The notes beneath the pieces were generated by a model. The model was given only the letters and a program-made list of their open reading frames with translations. It was not told the origin of the DNA and made no database searches. From contig UREN01000001.1 of NCBI GenBank assembly GCA_900546885.1, forward strand, positions 1-64,000: a stretch of DNA of 64,000 nt, in the 5' to 3' direction. The position numbers and the translations under genes are program-made. The DNA is from an uncultured Oscillospiraceae bacterium (GTDB taxonomy: Bacteria > Bacillota > Clostridia > Oscillospirales > Ruminococcaceae). Numbering within the stretch: the stretch's first letter is position 1; each line of letters starts with the position of its first letter. Of the stretch, positions 9,101 to 16,611 are shown piece after piece.

Positions 9101-9652
9101 CACGGCCATATGGAGGCCGTGGGCTATGACATGTATATGAAGCTGCTGAACCAGGCCATTGCCGCCGAAAAGGGCGAGGCGCCCGCGCCGGACAAGACGG
9201 AATGCCTCATTGACATCACCGTGGACGCCTACATTCCCGAAAGTTATATTCAGGATGCGGCGGGGCGCATTGAGGCCTATAAGCGCATCGCAGCCGTGGC
9301 CGCGCGCGAGGACGCAGACGATGTGCTGGACGAATTGCGCGACCGCTACGGCAAAGTGCCCGCCAGTGTGGCCGGCCTGGTGGACATCAGCCTGGCCCGC
9401 GTGCTGGCTGCACAGCTTGGCATCTATGAGGTGACGCAAAAGCGCGATGACCTTATTTTGTATTCGGACGCGCTGGACCTTACCGCCGTCAAGCGCCTGC
9501 TGCGCGGCACCGCGCGGCGCATGATGGTGAACGCCTCGGCAAAGCCATACCTCTCGGTGCGGGTAGAGCCCGGCGAAAAGCCGCTGGATGTGCTTGGGGA
9601 AGCGCTGGCGCACCTGGAGGCCGCAAAGACAATTTCTTGCGAAGAACTGTGA
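6176..9652 (+). CDS. mfd: Transcription-repair coupling factor
   Basis: This 1158-residue protein is the expected length for Mfd, the DNA translocase that removes stalled RNA polymerase and recruits UvrA. Visible parts, in order, are a UvrB-like N-terminus, the RNA-polymerase-interacting domain (KPGDYVVHQNHGIGVY near 490), Walker A GDVGVGKT near 640, the helicase box DEEQRFG near 742, motif VGRSGRKAYAYF near 920, and a C-terminal TRCF domain. The start at 6176 has GGAAGGAGG nine bases upstream. Some family members start further upstream, but here that would overlap the preceding gene. Confidence 0.97.
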   Translation: MLTQPLRQTAEYQSLLAAVAGPVPAAAALFGLPPTARAQVLAALCEDTGRPALVICAGEADAVRFATDATAFGQRAEAFPARDFTFRSVEGQSHEYEYRRLAVLGNVVGGRTNIVCAGAEAFLQYTVPKADFCENTMTIRAGMALSMNSLTQRLFSAGYQRRFQVEGPGQFAVRGGIVDLYAPDMPKPCRIEFWGDEVDNIRTFDLVSQRREGAVKKIYLSPAREVLFGDTAETAARLRAAIGRAKGPRRAAMEHAAAADLAALDAGTMPCALDKYLGLRYEKPALVLEYLEHPLVFFSEPSAIREAARALAFRFGEEMKGLLEEGVLCAGLDKFYEDGAALWQAAGKHSAVLCENFARTVPDVRLTATVNMPAHALPPWAGEVRALAEELEPLLAQKYAVCVLAGTRRAGEALARDLARAGLSAAFYAKLPQACPPGHVAVAAGSVTAGAEYPFARFALFTARQGAAAAPQKAKSARRKGLSSLSDIKPGDYVVHQNHGIGVYAGIRRLDLQGVVKDYLKIEYDKGDSLYVPVTQLDIVSRYTAPGDGERVKLAKLGGDAWAKTKTRVRKATQEMAKELIELYARRQQAAGFAFPADGDWQRDFETRFEYDETDDQLACAAEIKKDMERPHPMDRLLCGDVGVGKTEVALRAAFKCIMGGKQCAILVPTTILAWQHYQTAAARMQAFPVKMGLLSRFATQKQMRATLRGLADGTVDLVVGTHRLLQKDVKFKDLGLVIVDEEQRFGVKHKEKLKEAFLGVDMLTLSATPIPRTLSMAMSGLRDMSTIEQPPVERRPVETYVMEYDDGLVAEALRRELDRGGQAYYIHNRIDTIEQCAAHVAQMCPGARIATAHGRMDEASLSRVWQQLLDGEVDILVCTTLIETGVDVRNCNTLIIEDADRMGLAQLYQIRGRVGRSGRKAYAYFTFRRDKVLTDVASKRLSAIREFTSFGSGFRIAMRDLQIRGAGNLLGQSQHGHMEAVGYDMYMKLLNQAIAAEKGEAPAPDKTECLIDITVDAYIPESYIQDAAGRIEAYKRIAAVAAREDADDVLDELRDRYGKVPASVAGLVDISLARVLAAQLGIYEVTQKRDDLILYSDALDLTAVKRLLRGTARRMMVNASAKPYLSVRVEPGEKPLDVLGEALAHLEAAKTISCEEL

Positions 9653-9665
9653 AAAGTCGTATAAT
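9637..9665 (+). promoter_or_regulatory. Promoter inside the 3' end of mfd for the PpiC-like lipoprotein
   Basis: TTGCGA (9637-9642) and TATAAT (9660-9665) are 17 bp apart and span the mfd stop codon. Confidence 0.6.
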
Positions 9666-9731
9666 CAAAAAGTATTTTTGAAATGCAAAGGCGGCCCGCC
9701 CCGCCTTCTGCAAGTTCGGAGGGTCAATATC

Positions 9732-10775
9732 TTGAAACTGAAACGCCTGTTGTGTGCGGCAAGCTGCGCCGCGTTTTGCCTTTCCCTTGCCGGGTGCGTC
9801 ATCTCTGCGCCGCAAACCGTCCTCACGGTGGACGGCGAGGCCATTCCGGCGGGGCTGTATCTCTCTTATCAGTACAGCGCCTACACCGAAGCTGCCTCGC
9901 AGCTTTCCTCCAACGAAACACTGGAGGACGCCACCATTGACGACGTGCCTGCCGACGAGTGGGTGCACAACCGCACCATAGAGCTTATTCGCCAGCACGT
10001 CTATGTAGAGCGCGCCTTTGAAGAGCAGGGCCTCACCATCCCGGAGGCCGAGGCCGCCAGCGCGCAGAGCACGGCGGACCAGTATTACGATGAAAACGAA
10101 GACCTGATTGCGGCAAACGGCATTGGCAAAGAAAGCTACCGCACCTTTTATATGAGCCAGGTAAAGTACAATGCCCTGCTGCAGGCCTACCTGGAAGAGC
10201 ACCGCAGCGAAGTAACGGTGGATGAGGCCAAGGAATACATGGACACCACCTATGCCCACATCATGCAGCTTACCCTGCCCAGCACGGATGCCTCTTACCA
10301 GCTGCTGGATGAAGACGCTGCTGCCGCCCTGATGGAGGCGGCCAACAACGCCATCGCCCAAATGGAGGACGAGGGCGCCACGCTGGACGAAGTGGCGGAC
10401 GATGTGCTGCAGGAGGTGCTGCCCCTGTCCGGGCGGGAGTACACCGACAGCTCTGTGTCGGAATACCTCAGCGAGCGCTATGTGTCTGAGAACAGCACCT
10501 TGTACGGCAACGATTTTTCGCTTGCCATGCTGGCCGCCGAGGTAGGCAGCTGCGGGCTGTACACCGCCTCTACCTCGCCTCTTCTGTATGAAAAACTGCC
10601 CAATTACGAGACAGACCAGCAGTTTGAAGAGGAACATTTTGCCGCAATGGCAGACGAAATCAACGCCAGGGCCTTTGAAGAGGAAGTAGACGAAAAGGCC
10701 GGGGCCCTTTCCCTGGAGGAAGACGCTGCTGCCGTGCGCACCTATTCCGTGTATAATATCAAGACAGAAGTGTGA
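9732..10775 (+). CDS. PpiC/SurA-like lipoprotein (putative extracytoplasmic foldase)
   Basis: The start is a TTG at 9732, preceded by CGGAGGG, and gives a 347-residue lipoprotein. The signal peptide begins KLKRLLCAAS and ends in the lipobox LAGC at about 20-23. The body is acidic and helical, with SurA/PrsA-type N-terminal features (a 'VDGEAIPAGLY' segment after the signal peptide, then long helices) and a weak parvulin-like region around 165-290. Homologues near mfd are often annotated as peptidylprolyl isomerases. The catalytic parvulin domain is not convincing here, so a chaperone role is as likely as isomerase activity. Confidence 0.75.
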   Translation: MKLKRLLCAASCAAFCLSLAGCVISAPQTVLTVDGEAIPAGLYLSYQYSAYTEAASQLSSNETLEDATIDDVPADEWVHNRTIELIRQHVYVERAFEEQGLTIPEAEAASAQSTADQYYDENEDLIAANGIGKESYRTFYMSQVKYNALLQAYLEEHRSEVTVDEAKEYMDTTYAHIMQLTLPSTDASYQLLDEDAAAALMEAANNAIAQMEDEGATLDEVADDVLQEVLPLSGREYTDSSVSEYLSERYVSENSTLYGNDFSLAMLAAEVGSCGLYTASTSPLLYEKLPNYETDQQFEEEHFAAMADEINARAFEEEVDEKAGALSLEEDAAAVRTYSVYNIKTEV

Positions 10776-10781
10776 GCCCGC

Positions 10782-10812
10782 GCGCCCCGCCGCATCGGCG
10801 GGGCGCCGTTTC
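10782..10812 (+). terminator. Possible terminator after the PpiC-like gene
   Basis: GCGCCCCGCCG (10782-10792) and CGGCGGGGCGC (10796-10806) form a perfect 11-bp stem, but the following CGTTTCTT is a weak T-run. Confidence 0.5.
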
Positions 10813-10844
10813 TTACCCAGAATGCTCACGCAAAAGAGGTTTTT

Positions 10845-11678
10845 ATGCAGACATTGTATATCACCGACCTGGACGGCACACTGCTTGGGGCGGACGGGCG
10901 CGTCTCTGCCGAAAGCGTGCGCATTCTGGCGCCCATGCTGCGGCGGGGGCTGCCCCTCACCGTGGCCACGGCCCGCTCGCCCGCCACGGTGGTGCAGCTT
11001 TTGCAGGCCCTGCCCATCACGCTGCCGGCCGTGCTGATGACAGGCACTATTTTATACGACCTGCCCGCCCGCCGCACCATTGGCACCCAGTGCCTTTCTG
11101 CACAAAGCGTTGCCGCCATGTGCGGCGTGCTGCGGCGCGAAGGGGCCGAAGCGCTGGCCTACAGTGCAAAGGGCGGCCAGCTGTATGTGTATTACAAACA
11201 GGTGTGCTGCCCCTTTGAAGAGGCCTTTATTGCCCAGCGCCGCGGCACGCCCTATAAGCTGTTCCGTCAGGTGCCGGAATACGAGGCGGCGCTGGCCGGC
11301 GGCGACACGCTGATGTTCCTGTTCTGTGTGCCAACGCTGCAGCGGGCGGAATATCTGTTCCGCGCGCTGGACGAGGTGCCGGGCATTGTGAAATACTTTT
11401 ACCCGGACGAATATGCCCGCGGCGGTTATCTGCTGGAGGTATACCCCGCCGGCGCATCGAAAGCAACCGCCATTGAAAAGGTAAAGGCCATGACGGGCGC
11501 CGCCGACATTGTGAGCTTTGGCGACAACATCAACGACCTGCCCATGTTTGCCGCCAGCCGCATCAGCTGCGCGGTGGCAAACGCCGCGCCCGAGGTGCGC
11601 CGGGCCGCAAGCTGCGTCATCGGCCACCACGACGAAGCCGCCGTGGCGCGCTGGCTGTGCGAGCATGCCGTGTTCTGA
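10845..11678 (+). CDS. HAD-superfamily phosphatase, Cof type (IIB)
   Basis: The 277-residue protein carries HAD motif I as DLDGTLLG near residue 8, a threonine motif II in the first third (VATARSPATV), the C2B cap domain of the Cof/YbiV group in the middle, lysine 'GASKATAIEKV' near 205, and motif IV 'FGDNINDLPMF' near 225. Such enzymes dephosphorylate sugar phosphates, nucleotides or flavin precursors, and the substrate cannot be told from sequence. The start has AGAGG upstream. It lies 23 bp before mutY and is probably co-transcribed with it. Confidence 0.9.
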   Translation: MQTLYITDLDGTLLGADGRVSAESVRILAPMLRRGLPLTVATARSPATVVQLLQALPITLPAVLMTGTILYDLPARRTIGTQCLSAQSVAAMCGVLRREGAEALAYSAKGGQLYVYYKQVCCPFEEAFIAQRRGTPYKLFRQVPEYEAALAGGDTLMFLFCVPTLQRAEYLFRALDEVPGIVKYFYPDEYARGGYLLEVYPAGASKATAIEKVKAMTGAADIVSFGDNINDLPMFAASRISCAVANAAPEVRRAASCVIGHHDEAAVARWLCEHAVF

Positions 11679-11701
11679 TATTTGCCAGGGAGGGAAAAGC
11701 C

Positions 11702-12799
11702 ATGCAGGAGATTGCACAGCCTTTGCTGCGCTGGTTTGATGAAAACAAGCGCAGCCTGCCCTTCCGCGCGCACAAAACGCCCTACCGGGTGTGGGTGAGC
11801 GAGGTGATGCTGCAGCAGACGCGTGTGGCGGCTGTGCTGCCGTATTACGAGCGCTTCATGCGCGAGCTGCCCACCGTGCAGGCCCTTGCCGCCTGCCCGC
11901 CGGAAAAGCTGGCCAAGCTTTGGGAGGGCCTGGGCTATTACAGCCGGGCGCGCAACCTGCAAAGGGCGGCGCAGGCCGTGGTGGAACAATACGGCGGCGA
12001 GCTGCCCGCCAGTTACGAAGCGCTTCGCGCATTGCCGGGCATTGGCGATTACACCGCCGGGGCTGTGGCAAGCCTTGCATTTGGCCTGCCGTACGCCGCG
12101 GTGGACGGCAATGTGCTGCGTGTGTGGAGCAGGCTGCACGCCGATGACGCAGATATTTCAGCCCCCGCCACAAAGCGCCGCATGGCTGCCGAGGTGCAGG
12201 CGGCCCAGCCGGCGCAGCGCCCGGGCGACTTCAACGAGGCCCTGATGGAGCTGGGCGCGCTGGTGTGCCTGCCCAATGGTGAGCCGTTGTGCGCGCAATG
12301 CCCCTGGGGCGGCATCTGCCTGGCCCGAAAACAGGGCAGGCAGGCCATGCTGCCGGTTAAGGCGCCGCGCAAAGCGCGCAAGGCGCTTTGCTATACGGTG
12401 GCGCTGGTGGTGCGCGGCGGGCCCAGGCCGGCCCTTCTGCTGGAACAGCGCCCCGCCTCCGGCCTGCTTGCAGGGCTGTGGCAGCCGCTGCTGCTTGAGG
12501 GCACGTTGCCAGAGGAAGCCGTGCGCCGCGCCCTTGCCGCGCGCGGCGTGCAGGGCCTTGCAAAGGGCCCCGCTGCGCAGCTGCCTGCGGCAAAGCATGT
12601 GTTCACGCACCTGGAATGGCACATGACGGGCTGGCACTTTTGCTGCGGGCCGGATGCGCCTGTGCCGGACGGCTGCGCGTTTGCCGCGCCGGAACAGCTG
12701 CAAGCACAATATTCTGTGCCGGGTGCTTTTCACGCATACAGACAATATGCAGAAAAAATACTTTTCGCATCTTGTAAAACAGAAAAAAACGGGCTATAA
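11702..12799 (+). CDS. mutY: Adenine DNA glycosylase MutY
   Basis: The 365-residue protein removes adenine paired with 8-oxoguanine. The catalytic glutamate lies in SEVMLQQTR near residue 33, the helix-hairpin-helix in LPGIGDYTAGAV near 111, and the catalytic aspartate in AVDGNVLRVW near 134. Four cysteines for a [4Fe-4S] cluster follow near 187-206, but spaced C-X7-C-X2-C-X5-C where six residues are usual in the first gap. The C-terminal half is the NUDIX-like oxoG-recognition domain (about 225-365). The start at 11702 follows AGGGAGGG. Its stop lies inside the next gene's promoter region. Confidence 0.95.
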   Translation: MQEIAQPLLRWFDENKRSLPFRAHKTPYRVWVSEVMLQQTRVAAVLPYYERFMRELPTVQALAACPPEKLAKLWEGLGYYSRARNLQRAAQAVVEQYGGELPASYEALRALPGIGDYTAGAVASLAFGLPYAAVDGNVLRVWSRLHADDADISAPATKRRMAAEVQAAQPAQRPGDFNEALMELGALVCLPNGEPLCAQCPWGGICLARKQGRQAMLPVKAPRKARKALCYTVALVVRGGPRPALLLEQRPASGLLAGLWQPLLLEGTLPEEAVRRALAARGVQGLAKGPAAQLPAAKHVFTHLEWHMTGWHFCCGPDAPVPDGCAFAAPEQLQAQYSVPGAFHAYRQYAEKILFASCKTEKNGL

Positions 12800-12800
12800 T
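12772..12800 (+). promoter_or_regulatory. Promoter of the small membrane protein
   Basis: TTGTAA (12772-12777) and TATAAT (12795-12800) are 17 bp apart and overlap the end of mutY. Confidence 0.7.
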
Positions 12801-12983
12801 AAGAAAAAGATTTCCATGCGGGGGTGTTTTGGTATGAGGCCGTTGCGGCACCGCATTGCCAAAAACGCCGCACAGCTGGCGCCCGCTGCCGTTGTGGCAG
12901 GCCATTTGCTGCACCAGAGCAGAAAACTTCGCCGCAATGTGCGCACCGCGTTCCATCCCAATGAGAGAAAGGATGTCATCACC

Positions 12984-13181
12984 ATGAAAAAGTCCACCTT
13001 TGCAGCCATCATTGCACTGCTGGCTGCCATTGCCGGTGCACTGGGCGCCGCTTTCTTCTATCTGCGCCGACGCGAAGAGGAGCTGGATGAATACGAACAG
13101 CTTCTGTTCAGCGAGGATTACAGCGATGAGATGGGCGAAATGCCCAAGCAGGCAGAGGAAGAACCTGCGGACGAAGAGTGA
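12984..13181 (+). CDS. Small membrane protein with an acidic tail
   Basis: The 65-residue product has one membrane helix (about 5-29, MKKSTFAAIIALL onward), a basic stop-transfer (FYLRRREEE) and a strongly acidic, probably cytosolic C-terminus. I do not recognise a functional family. I chose the ATG at 12984 (AAAGGA upstream) because the hydrophobic segment follows at once. An in-frame ATG at 12834, after GGGGGTG, would add 50 basic residues and cannot be excluded, because it also lies downstream of the promoter. The gene is monocistronic and ends before a terminator at 13216-13245. Confidence 0.7.
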   Translation: MKKSTFAAIIALLAAIAGALGAAFFYLRRREEELDEYEQLLFSEDYSDEMGEMPKQAEEEPADEE

Positions 13182-13215
13182 TCACGCGGCTTTTCTTCTT
13201 ACTTTGTCTCATGCG

Positions 13216-13245
13216 CCGGCCTCAGCGGAAGCTGAGGCCGGTTTT
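13216..13245 (+). terminator. Terminator after the small membrane protein
   Basis: CCGGCCTCAGC (13216-13226) and GCTGAGGCCGG (13231-13241) form a perfect 11-bp stem with a GGAA loop, followed by TTTT. Confidence 0.85.
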
Positions 13246-13300
13246 CTGTATCATTTGCCCCTGCGCATCTTCTGTGCAGCGGCACCTTACCGCAAGGCAG

Positions 13301-13340
13301 AAAAATACCGGCAAGCCCAAAGGGCATGCCGGTATTTTTA
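13301..13340. terminator. Terminator of the GntR operon (bidirectional)
   Basis: A long stem (AAAAATACCGGC..AGCCC pairing with GGGC..GCCGGTATTTTT, loop AAA at 13319-13321) has one mismatch and T-runs on both strands. It lies just after the minus-strand GntR stop. Confidence 0.85.
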
Positions 13341-13365
13341 TTTTTATGCAGGCGCCAGCCCGGCC

Positions 13366-14100
13366 TCACTCAATATGTGAGCGAATGGTAAAGGTATGGC
13401 TGTCTGTGACAATCAGCTCATCGTTGTGGTAAATCACATCGCCGTTCGCATCCAGCACCCACTGAAACACCCCCAGCAGGGGCTTATCCGGCGGGATGCC
13501 CAAATATTTCGCCTGCTGTGCGCTGGGGTACTGCACGCGAAATTCATCCACATAATTGCGCGGAAGAATGTTCATCTCTTCCGCCAAAATGCCGAAGATA
13601 GAGCGGTTGTCCAGCTGCATGCCCAGCAGCATTTCATATTTCATGGAAAAATAGTCTTCCTCGTAGATGGCCGGGACGCCGTCCACATAGCGGATGCGCA
13701 CCAGGCGCACCATCTGCGTGGGGCCGGGCAGTTGCAGCTTGTGCATCAGCTCGCCCCGCACGGTCACAACAGAATTGGCCACCACCTTGGTGCTGGGGCG
13801 CCGGTTCTGGTTCAGGCAGGAGCCTGTGAAGCTGTGTTCTTTCACCACCACATCGTCCATAAATGCCGGAAAACTGACATAGGTGCCCTTGCCCTGCCTG
13901 CGGGAGAGCACGCCGCTCTCCACAAGCCTGTCCACTGCGCGGCGCACCGTCACCCGGCTTACGCCGTAATGGCGGCTCATCTCTGCCTCAGACATAATCT
14001 TATCGCCGCAGCGAAGCTCGCCGCTGCTCACGGCCTGCTCCAGCTGCTGCGCCACCTGCTGGTAAAGCGGGGTGATGCTTTGTGTGTCCAATGGTGTCAT
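13366..14100 (-). CDS. GntR-family regulator with UTRA domain (HutC group)
   Basis: The 244-residue protein has an N-terminal winged helix-turn-helix (about 8-75, with MSEAEMSRHYGVSRVTVRRA) and a C-terminal UTRA ligand domain (about 95-240). Members of this group usually repress sugar or amino-acid catabolic genes and respond to a phosphorylated intermediate. The gene follows an AllA-like cupin and a PfkB kinase on the same strand (gap 93 bp), and that set faces the ECF transporter operon, so it probably controls this locus. The start follows GGAGTG. The ligand is unknown. A candidate operator is given at 15811-15820. Confidence 0.92.
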   Translation of the reverse strand: MTPLDTQSITPLYQQVAQQLEQAVSSGELRCGDKIMSEAEMSRHYGVSRVTVRRAVDRLVESGVLSRRQGKGTYVSFPAFMDDVVVKEHSFTGSCLNQNRRPSTKVVANSVVTVRGELMHKLQLPGPTQMVRLVRIRYVDGVPAIYEEDYFSMKYEMLLGMQLDNRSIFGILAEEMNILPRNYVDEFRVQYPSAQQAKYLGIPPDKPLLGVFQWVLDANGDVIYHNDELIVTDSHTFTIRSHIE

Positions 14101-14193
14101 ACCGTTTCACTCCAACTGGCGTTCTCGCCCTGCCATGGCGGGGCACAGCTCTATTCTAGCAGAAGCGCACGCTTTGTTCCAGATGCTATGCGG

Positions 14194-14676
14194 TCATTCT
14201 TCTACCGTAATTGGGCCCCCCTCAATGGGCTGCCATTCCGTCGGTTCGCCCTCGTATACATTCGCCAGCCAATAGTAATAGCTTTCTGTATACAGCCCGT
14301 GCGAGGCGCTGTGCCACACCCCGCGGTCCAGCACGGCAACATAGCCTTTGGGAATCATAACGGCCTTTACGTCTTTCGCATTGGGGCGCGGCGCATCCGT
14401 GGCAGGGGCAACCAGAAACACAATGGGCTGGCTTTCGGGTATCTGCGCCTCCTGTGTGTGGCCGTGGCGCTCCATCTGCTCTGCCGTAAAGGGCAGGCCG
14501 GCGCTTTTGGTATAGCCCAGACTGCCCAGGGTGTCAATCACAGGGGCGGCCGTATAGCTTCCCGTATAATCTGCCGCGCAGGAATAGCAAAGCCCTTCGC
14601 CCTCCGCGCGCAAATTAAACAGCTTTCCATAGGGGGTAAAATCAATGGTTCTTGCGTCTACAACCTTCAGTTTCAT
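14194..14676 (-). CDS. AllA/DUF4867-like cupin protein
   Basis: The 160-residue protein resembles the ureidoglycolate lyase-like cupins: an N-terminal 'DFTPYGKLFNL' segment, a central region 'QPIVFLVAP', and 'GVWHSASHGLY' with possible metal-ligand histidines near 130-134. The start at 14676 is set by TGGAGGAAAT. No other allantoin or purine catabolic gene lies nearby, so true ureidoglycolate lyase activity is doubtful. Linkage to a PfkB kinase and an ECF transporter suggests a sugar-related lyase or isomerase. It ends 93 bp before the GntR gene and starts 43 bp after the kinase. Confidence 0.7.
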   Translation of the reverse strand: MKLKVVDARTIDFTPYGKLFNLRAEGEGLCYSCAADYTGSYTAAPVIDTLGSLGYTKSAGLPFTAEQMERHGHTQEAQIPESQPIVFLVAPATDAPRPNAKDVKAVMIPKGYVAVLDRGVWHSASHGLYTESYYYWLANVYEGEPTEWQPIEGGPITVEE

Positions 14677-14719
14677 TTTTATTTCCTCCATTCTGTACCG
14701 GGGGCCGCCATGCCCCGCG

Positions 14720-15697
14720 TTATCGGTTCTGCCCCAGTGCCGCTGCAATCTCTCCGGCCCGGGGCTCTGCGCGCCGGCGCATAAATTCCAGCACGGGCTG
14801 CGTGCCCACAGCGCCGCTGCGCGCCCCCAGCGATGTGATGGCCAGCGACGCCGCATAGGTGGCAAAGGTGCCGGCCAGGGCAGGGTCGCCGCACGTCTCC
14901 ATCATGCTGACAAAGCTGCTGCAATAGGTGTCGCCCGCGCCCGTTACGTCCACCACGTCCACCGGCACGCCCGGCACGTCGATGGTGCGGCCCGGGCAAT
15001 AGATGCGGCTGCCGTGCTCGGCCAGCGTCACCACCAGCATACCCACACCGCTTTGCAGAATATCTGCACTGGCCTGTTCGGGCGCACGGCCTGCGCACAG
15101 GCGCGCAAAGCCAATCTCGTTCATGAACAGAATATCGGTGCTGGCAAAATAGGGGCGCAGGTCTTCCTCGATATCGGCCACGTCAATGTCGCAGCACACC
15201 CGCGCGCCCGCGGCCTTCCACTGGGCCATCACCTGCGGCCCCGCCAGCGCGCCGCAGCGCAGGTGGCGCACCTCGCAGTAGTTGGAATAAACCACAGAGG
15301 CCCCGCAGATCATTTGCTGGGTATGGGGCGGTATTTCGATGGTGTTCAGCTCTGTGTCAATGATGAACACGGTGTGTTCGTGCTCTTCCTTCGACAAAAA
15401 AATCAGGCATTTGGAATCTTTCAGGTTGTCATCGTAGATGATATGCTCTGTGCCAATACCCGCTTCGCGCAGGCCTGCGCACAGCTTCTCTGTGATGGCG
15501 CCCCGGTTCAGCGCGCTGACGAATTCGGTTTTATGGCCGAACGATGCATAAACTGCCGCGGCATTGGCCACCATGCCGCCCATCTGTGCGGGCAGCATGC
15601 GCGTGCCCACCTTTTCTTTTACGGCAGGGAAGCGCTGCACTTCATAGTATTCGTCCAGTGCCACATCCCCCACAAATACCGTATAGCCCTGCTTCAT
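14720..15697 (-). CDS. PfkB-family carbohydrate/nucleoside kinase
   Basis: The 325-residue kinase has the ribokinase fold signatures: an N-terminal 'GDVALDEYY' substrate strand, the first PfkB signature-like segment 'GGMVANAAAVYASFG' near 45, and the catalytic aspartate in VTGAGDTYCSSF near 253. The start at 15697 has GAAGGAGG upstream. Its substrate is unknown. It is the first gene of a minus-strand operon with the AllA-like cupin and the GntR regulator, divergent from the ECF transporter. It may phosphorylate the compound that the transporter brings in. Confidence 0.88.
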   Translation of the reverse strand: MKQGYTVFVGDVALDEYYEVQRFPAVKEKVGTRMLPAQMGGMVANAAAVYASFGHKTEFVSALNRGAITEKLCAGLREAGIGTEHIIYDDNLKDSKCLIFLSKEEHEHTVFIIDTELNTIEIPPHTQQMICGASVVYSNYCEVRHLRCGALAGPQVMAQWKAAGARVCCDIDVADIEEDLRPYFASTDILFMNEIGFARLCAGRAPEQASADILQSGVGMLVVTLAEHGSRIYCPGRTIDVPGVPVDVVDVTGAGDTYCSSFVSMMETCGDPALAGTFATYAASLAITSLGARSGAVGTQPVLEFMRRRAEPRAGEIAAALGQNR

Positions 15698-15739
15698 CCA
15701 AATGCCCTCCTTCGGCAAAATTCTAGGGTTTCTGCACAT

Positions 15740-15768
15740 ATCATATCATGAGAAATATACACTTGCAA
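15740..15768 (-). promoter_or_regulatory. Promoter of the kinase-cupin-GntR operon
   Basis: On the minus strand TTGCAA (15768-15763) and TATGAT (15745-15740) are 17 bp apart. Confidence 0.65.
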
Positions 15769-15796
15769 CAAAATTAAACAAATTTTTATAATTTTA

Positions 15797-15825
15797 TTGA
15801 TTAAATGAACAACATATGTTAACAT
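15797..15825 (+). promoter_or_regulatory. Promoter of the ECF transporter operon
   Basis: TTGATT (15797-15802) and TAACAT (15820-15825) are 17 bp apart, about 70 bp upstream of the S-component start. Confidence 0.55.
15811..15820. promoter_or_regulatory. Candidate GntR operator between divergent promoters
   Basis: AACATATGTT is a perfect 10-bp palindrome within the spacer of the ECF promoter. A repressor there would block RNA polymerase. Assignment to the neighbouring GntR is inference. Confidence 0.4.
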
Positions 15826-15898
15826 GTCTACAATATGATGCCGTGCCGGACCGGCAGGCATCGCGCCAATGTTCACAATATAAAAAGGAGGACTCATC

Positions 15899-16531
15899 AT
15901 GTCACAAATGAAAGGTTCCAAAAACGTAAGCAAAATGGCGTTCTTTCTGCTGCCGCTGGGCATTGCGGTAAACTTCATCGGCGGGCAGGTGGCCACGCTG
16001 CTGAACCTGCCCATCTACCTGGACGCCATTGGCACCATGGTGGTGGCCGCCCTGTGCGGGCCCGTCTACAGCGTGGCCACGGCGCTCGTCACGGGGCTTC
16101 TGATGTCCATCACTCACCCCACAAACCTCGTTTACATTGGCAACTATTTGGCGGTGGGCCTGTTCTCCGGCCTGTTTGCCTACTGGGGCTTTTACAAAAA
16201 CGTGTGGAAATCGTGCATCGCGGGCGCTGTGGTAGGCCTGTTCTGCGGTGTTGCCGGCTCCACCGTCACCGTGGCGGTTATGGGCGGCTACAGCGCCAGC
16301 ATCCGCGGCATCATCACCGCCTTCCTTGCCCAGACTTTCTCGCTGTCCATCCCGGTGGCCAACATGCTTTCCGAAATTTCCACCGATATCCTGGACAAGA
16401 TCCCCTCTGCCATCATCACCTATCTGCTTGTGTTCCGCATTCCCAACAAGTTCCTTCTGAAACTGCCCTATGGCAACAAATACATCTGGGGCGCCAAGAA
16501 AGAAGAAGCGAAAACCGAGCAGGCGAAATAA
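15899..16531 (+). CDS. ECF transporter S component (substrate-binding membrane protein)
   Basis: The 210-residue protein has about six membrane helices and resembles ECF-type S components ('VNFIGGQVATLLNLPIYLDAIGTM' region near 20-45, cut here to its sense). In such systems the S protein binds the substrate and sits beside the T protein. Because the T and both A genes follow directly, this is a dedicated (group I) ECF transporter. The vitamin or sugar it carries cannot be read from sequence. The start has AAAAAGGAGG upstream. The tail is lysine- and glutamate-rich. Confidence 0.88.
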   Translation: MSQMKGSKNVSKMAFFLLPLGIAVNFIGGQVATLLNLPIYLDAIGTMVVAALCGPVYSVATALVTGLLMSITHPTNLVYIGNYLAVGLFSGLFAYWGFYKNVWKSCIAGAVVGLFCGVAGSTVTVAVMGGYSASIRGIITAFLAQTFSLSIPVANMLSEISTDILDKIPSAIITYLLVFRIPNKFLLKLPYGNKYIWGAKKEEAKTEQAK

Positions 16532-16611
16532 GAAAACCGTCAGCCTTATGGGGCCGGCCCTGCGCTTTCTTCGGCAGGCCGGCCCCATCGGGCGGCAACA
16601 GGGTGTGAACT

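Noticed and set aside
9489-10829. Minus-strand frame across the PpiC-like gene
   Set aside because: The plus-strand frame has a signal peptide, lipobox and promoter. This one is a shadow.
14194-14676. True ureidoglycolate lyase (allA)
   Set aside because: The cupin fold fits, but no allantoin or purine-degradation genes lie near and the linkage is to a sugar-type kinase and transporter.
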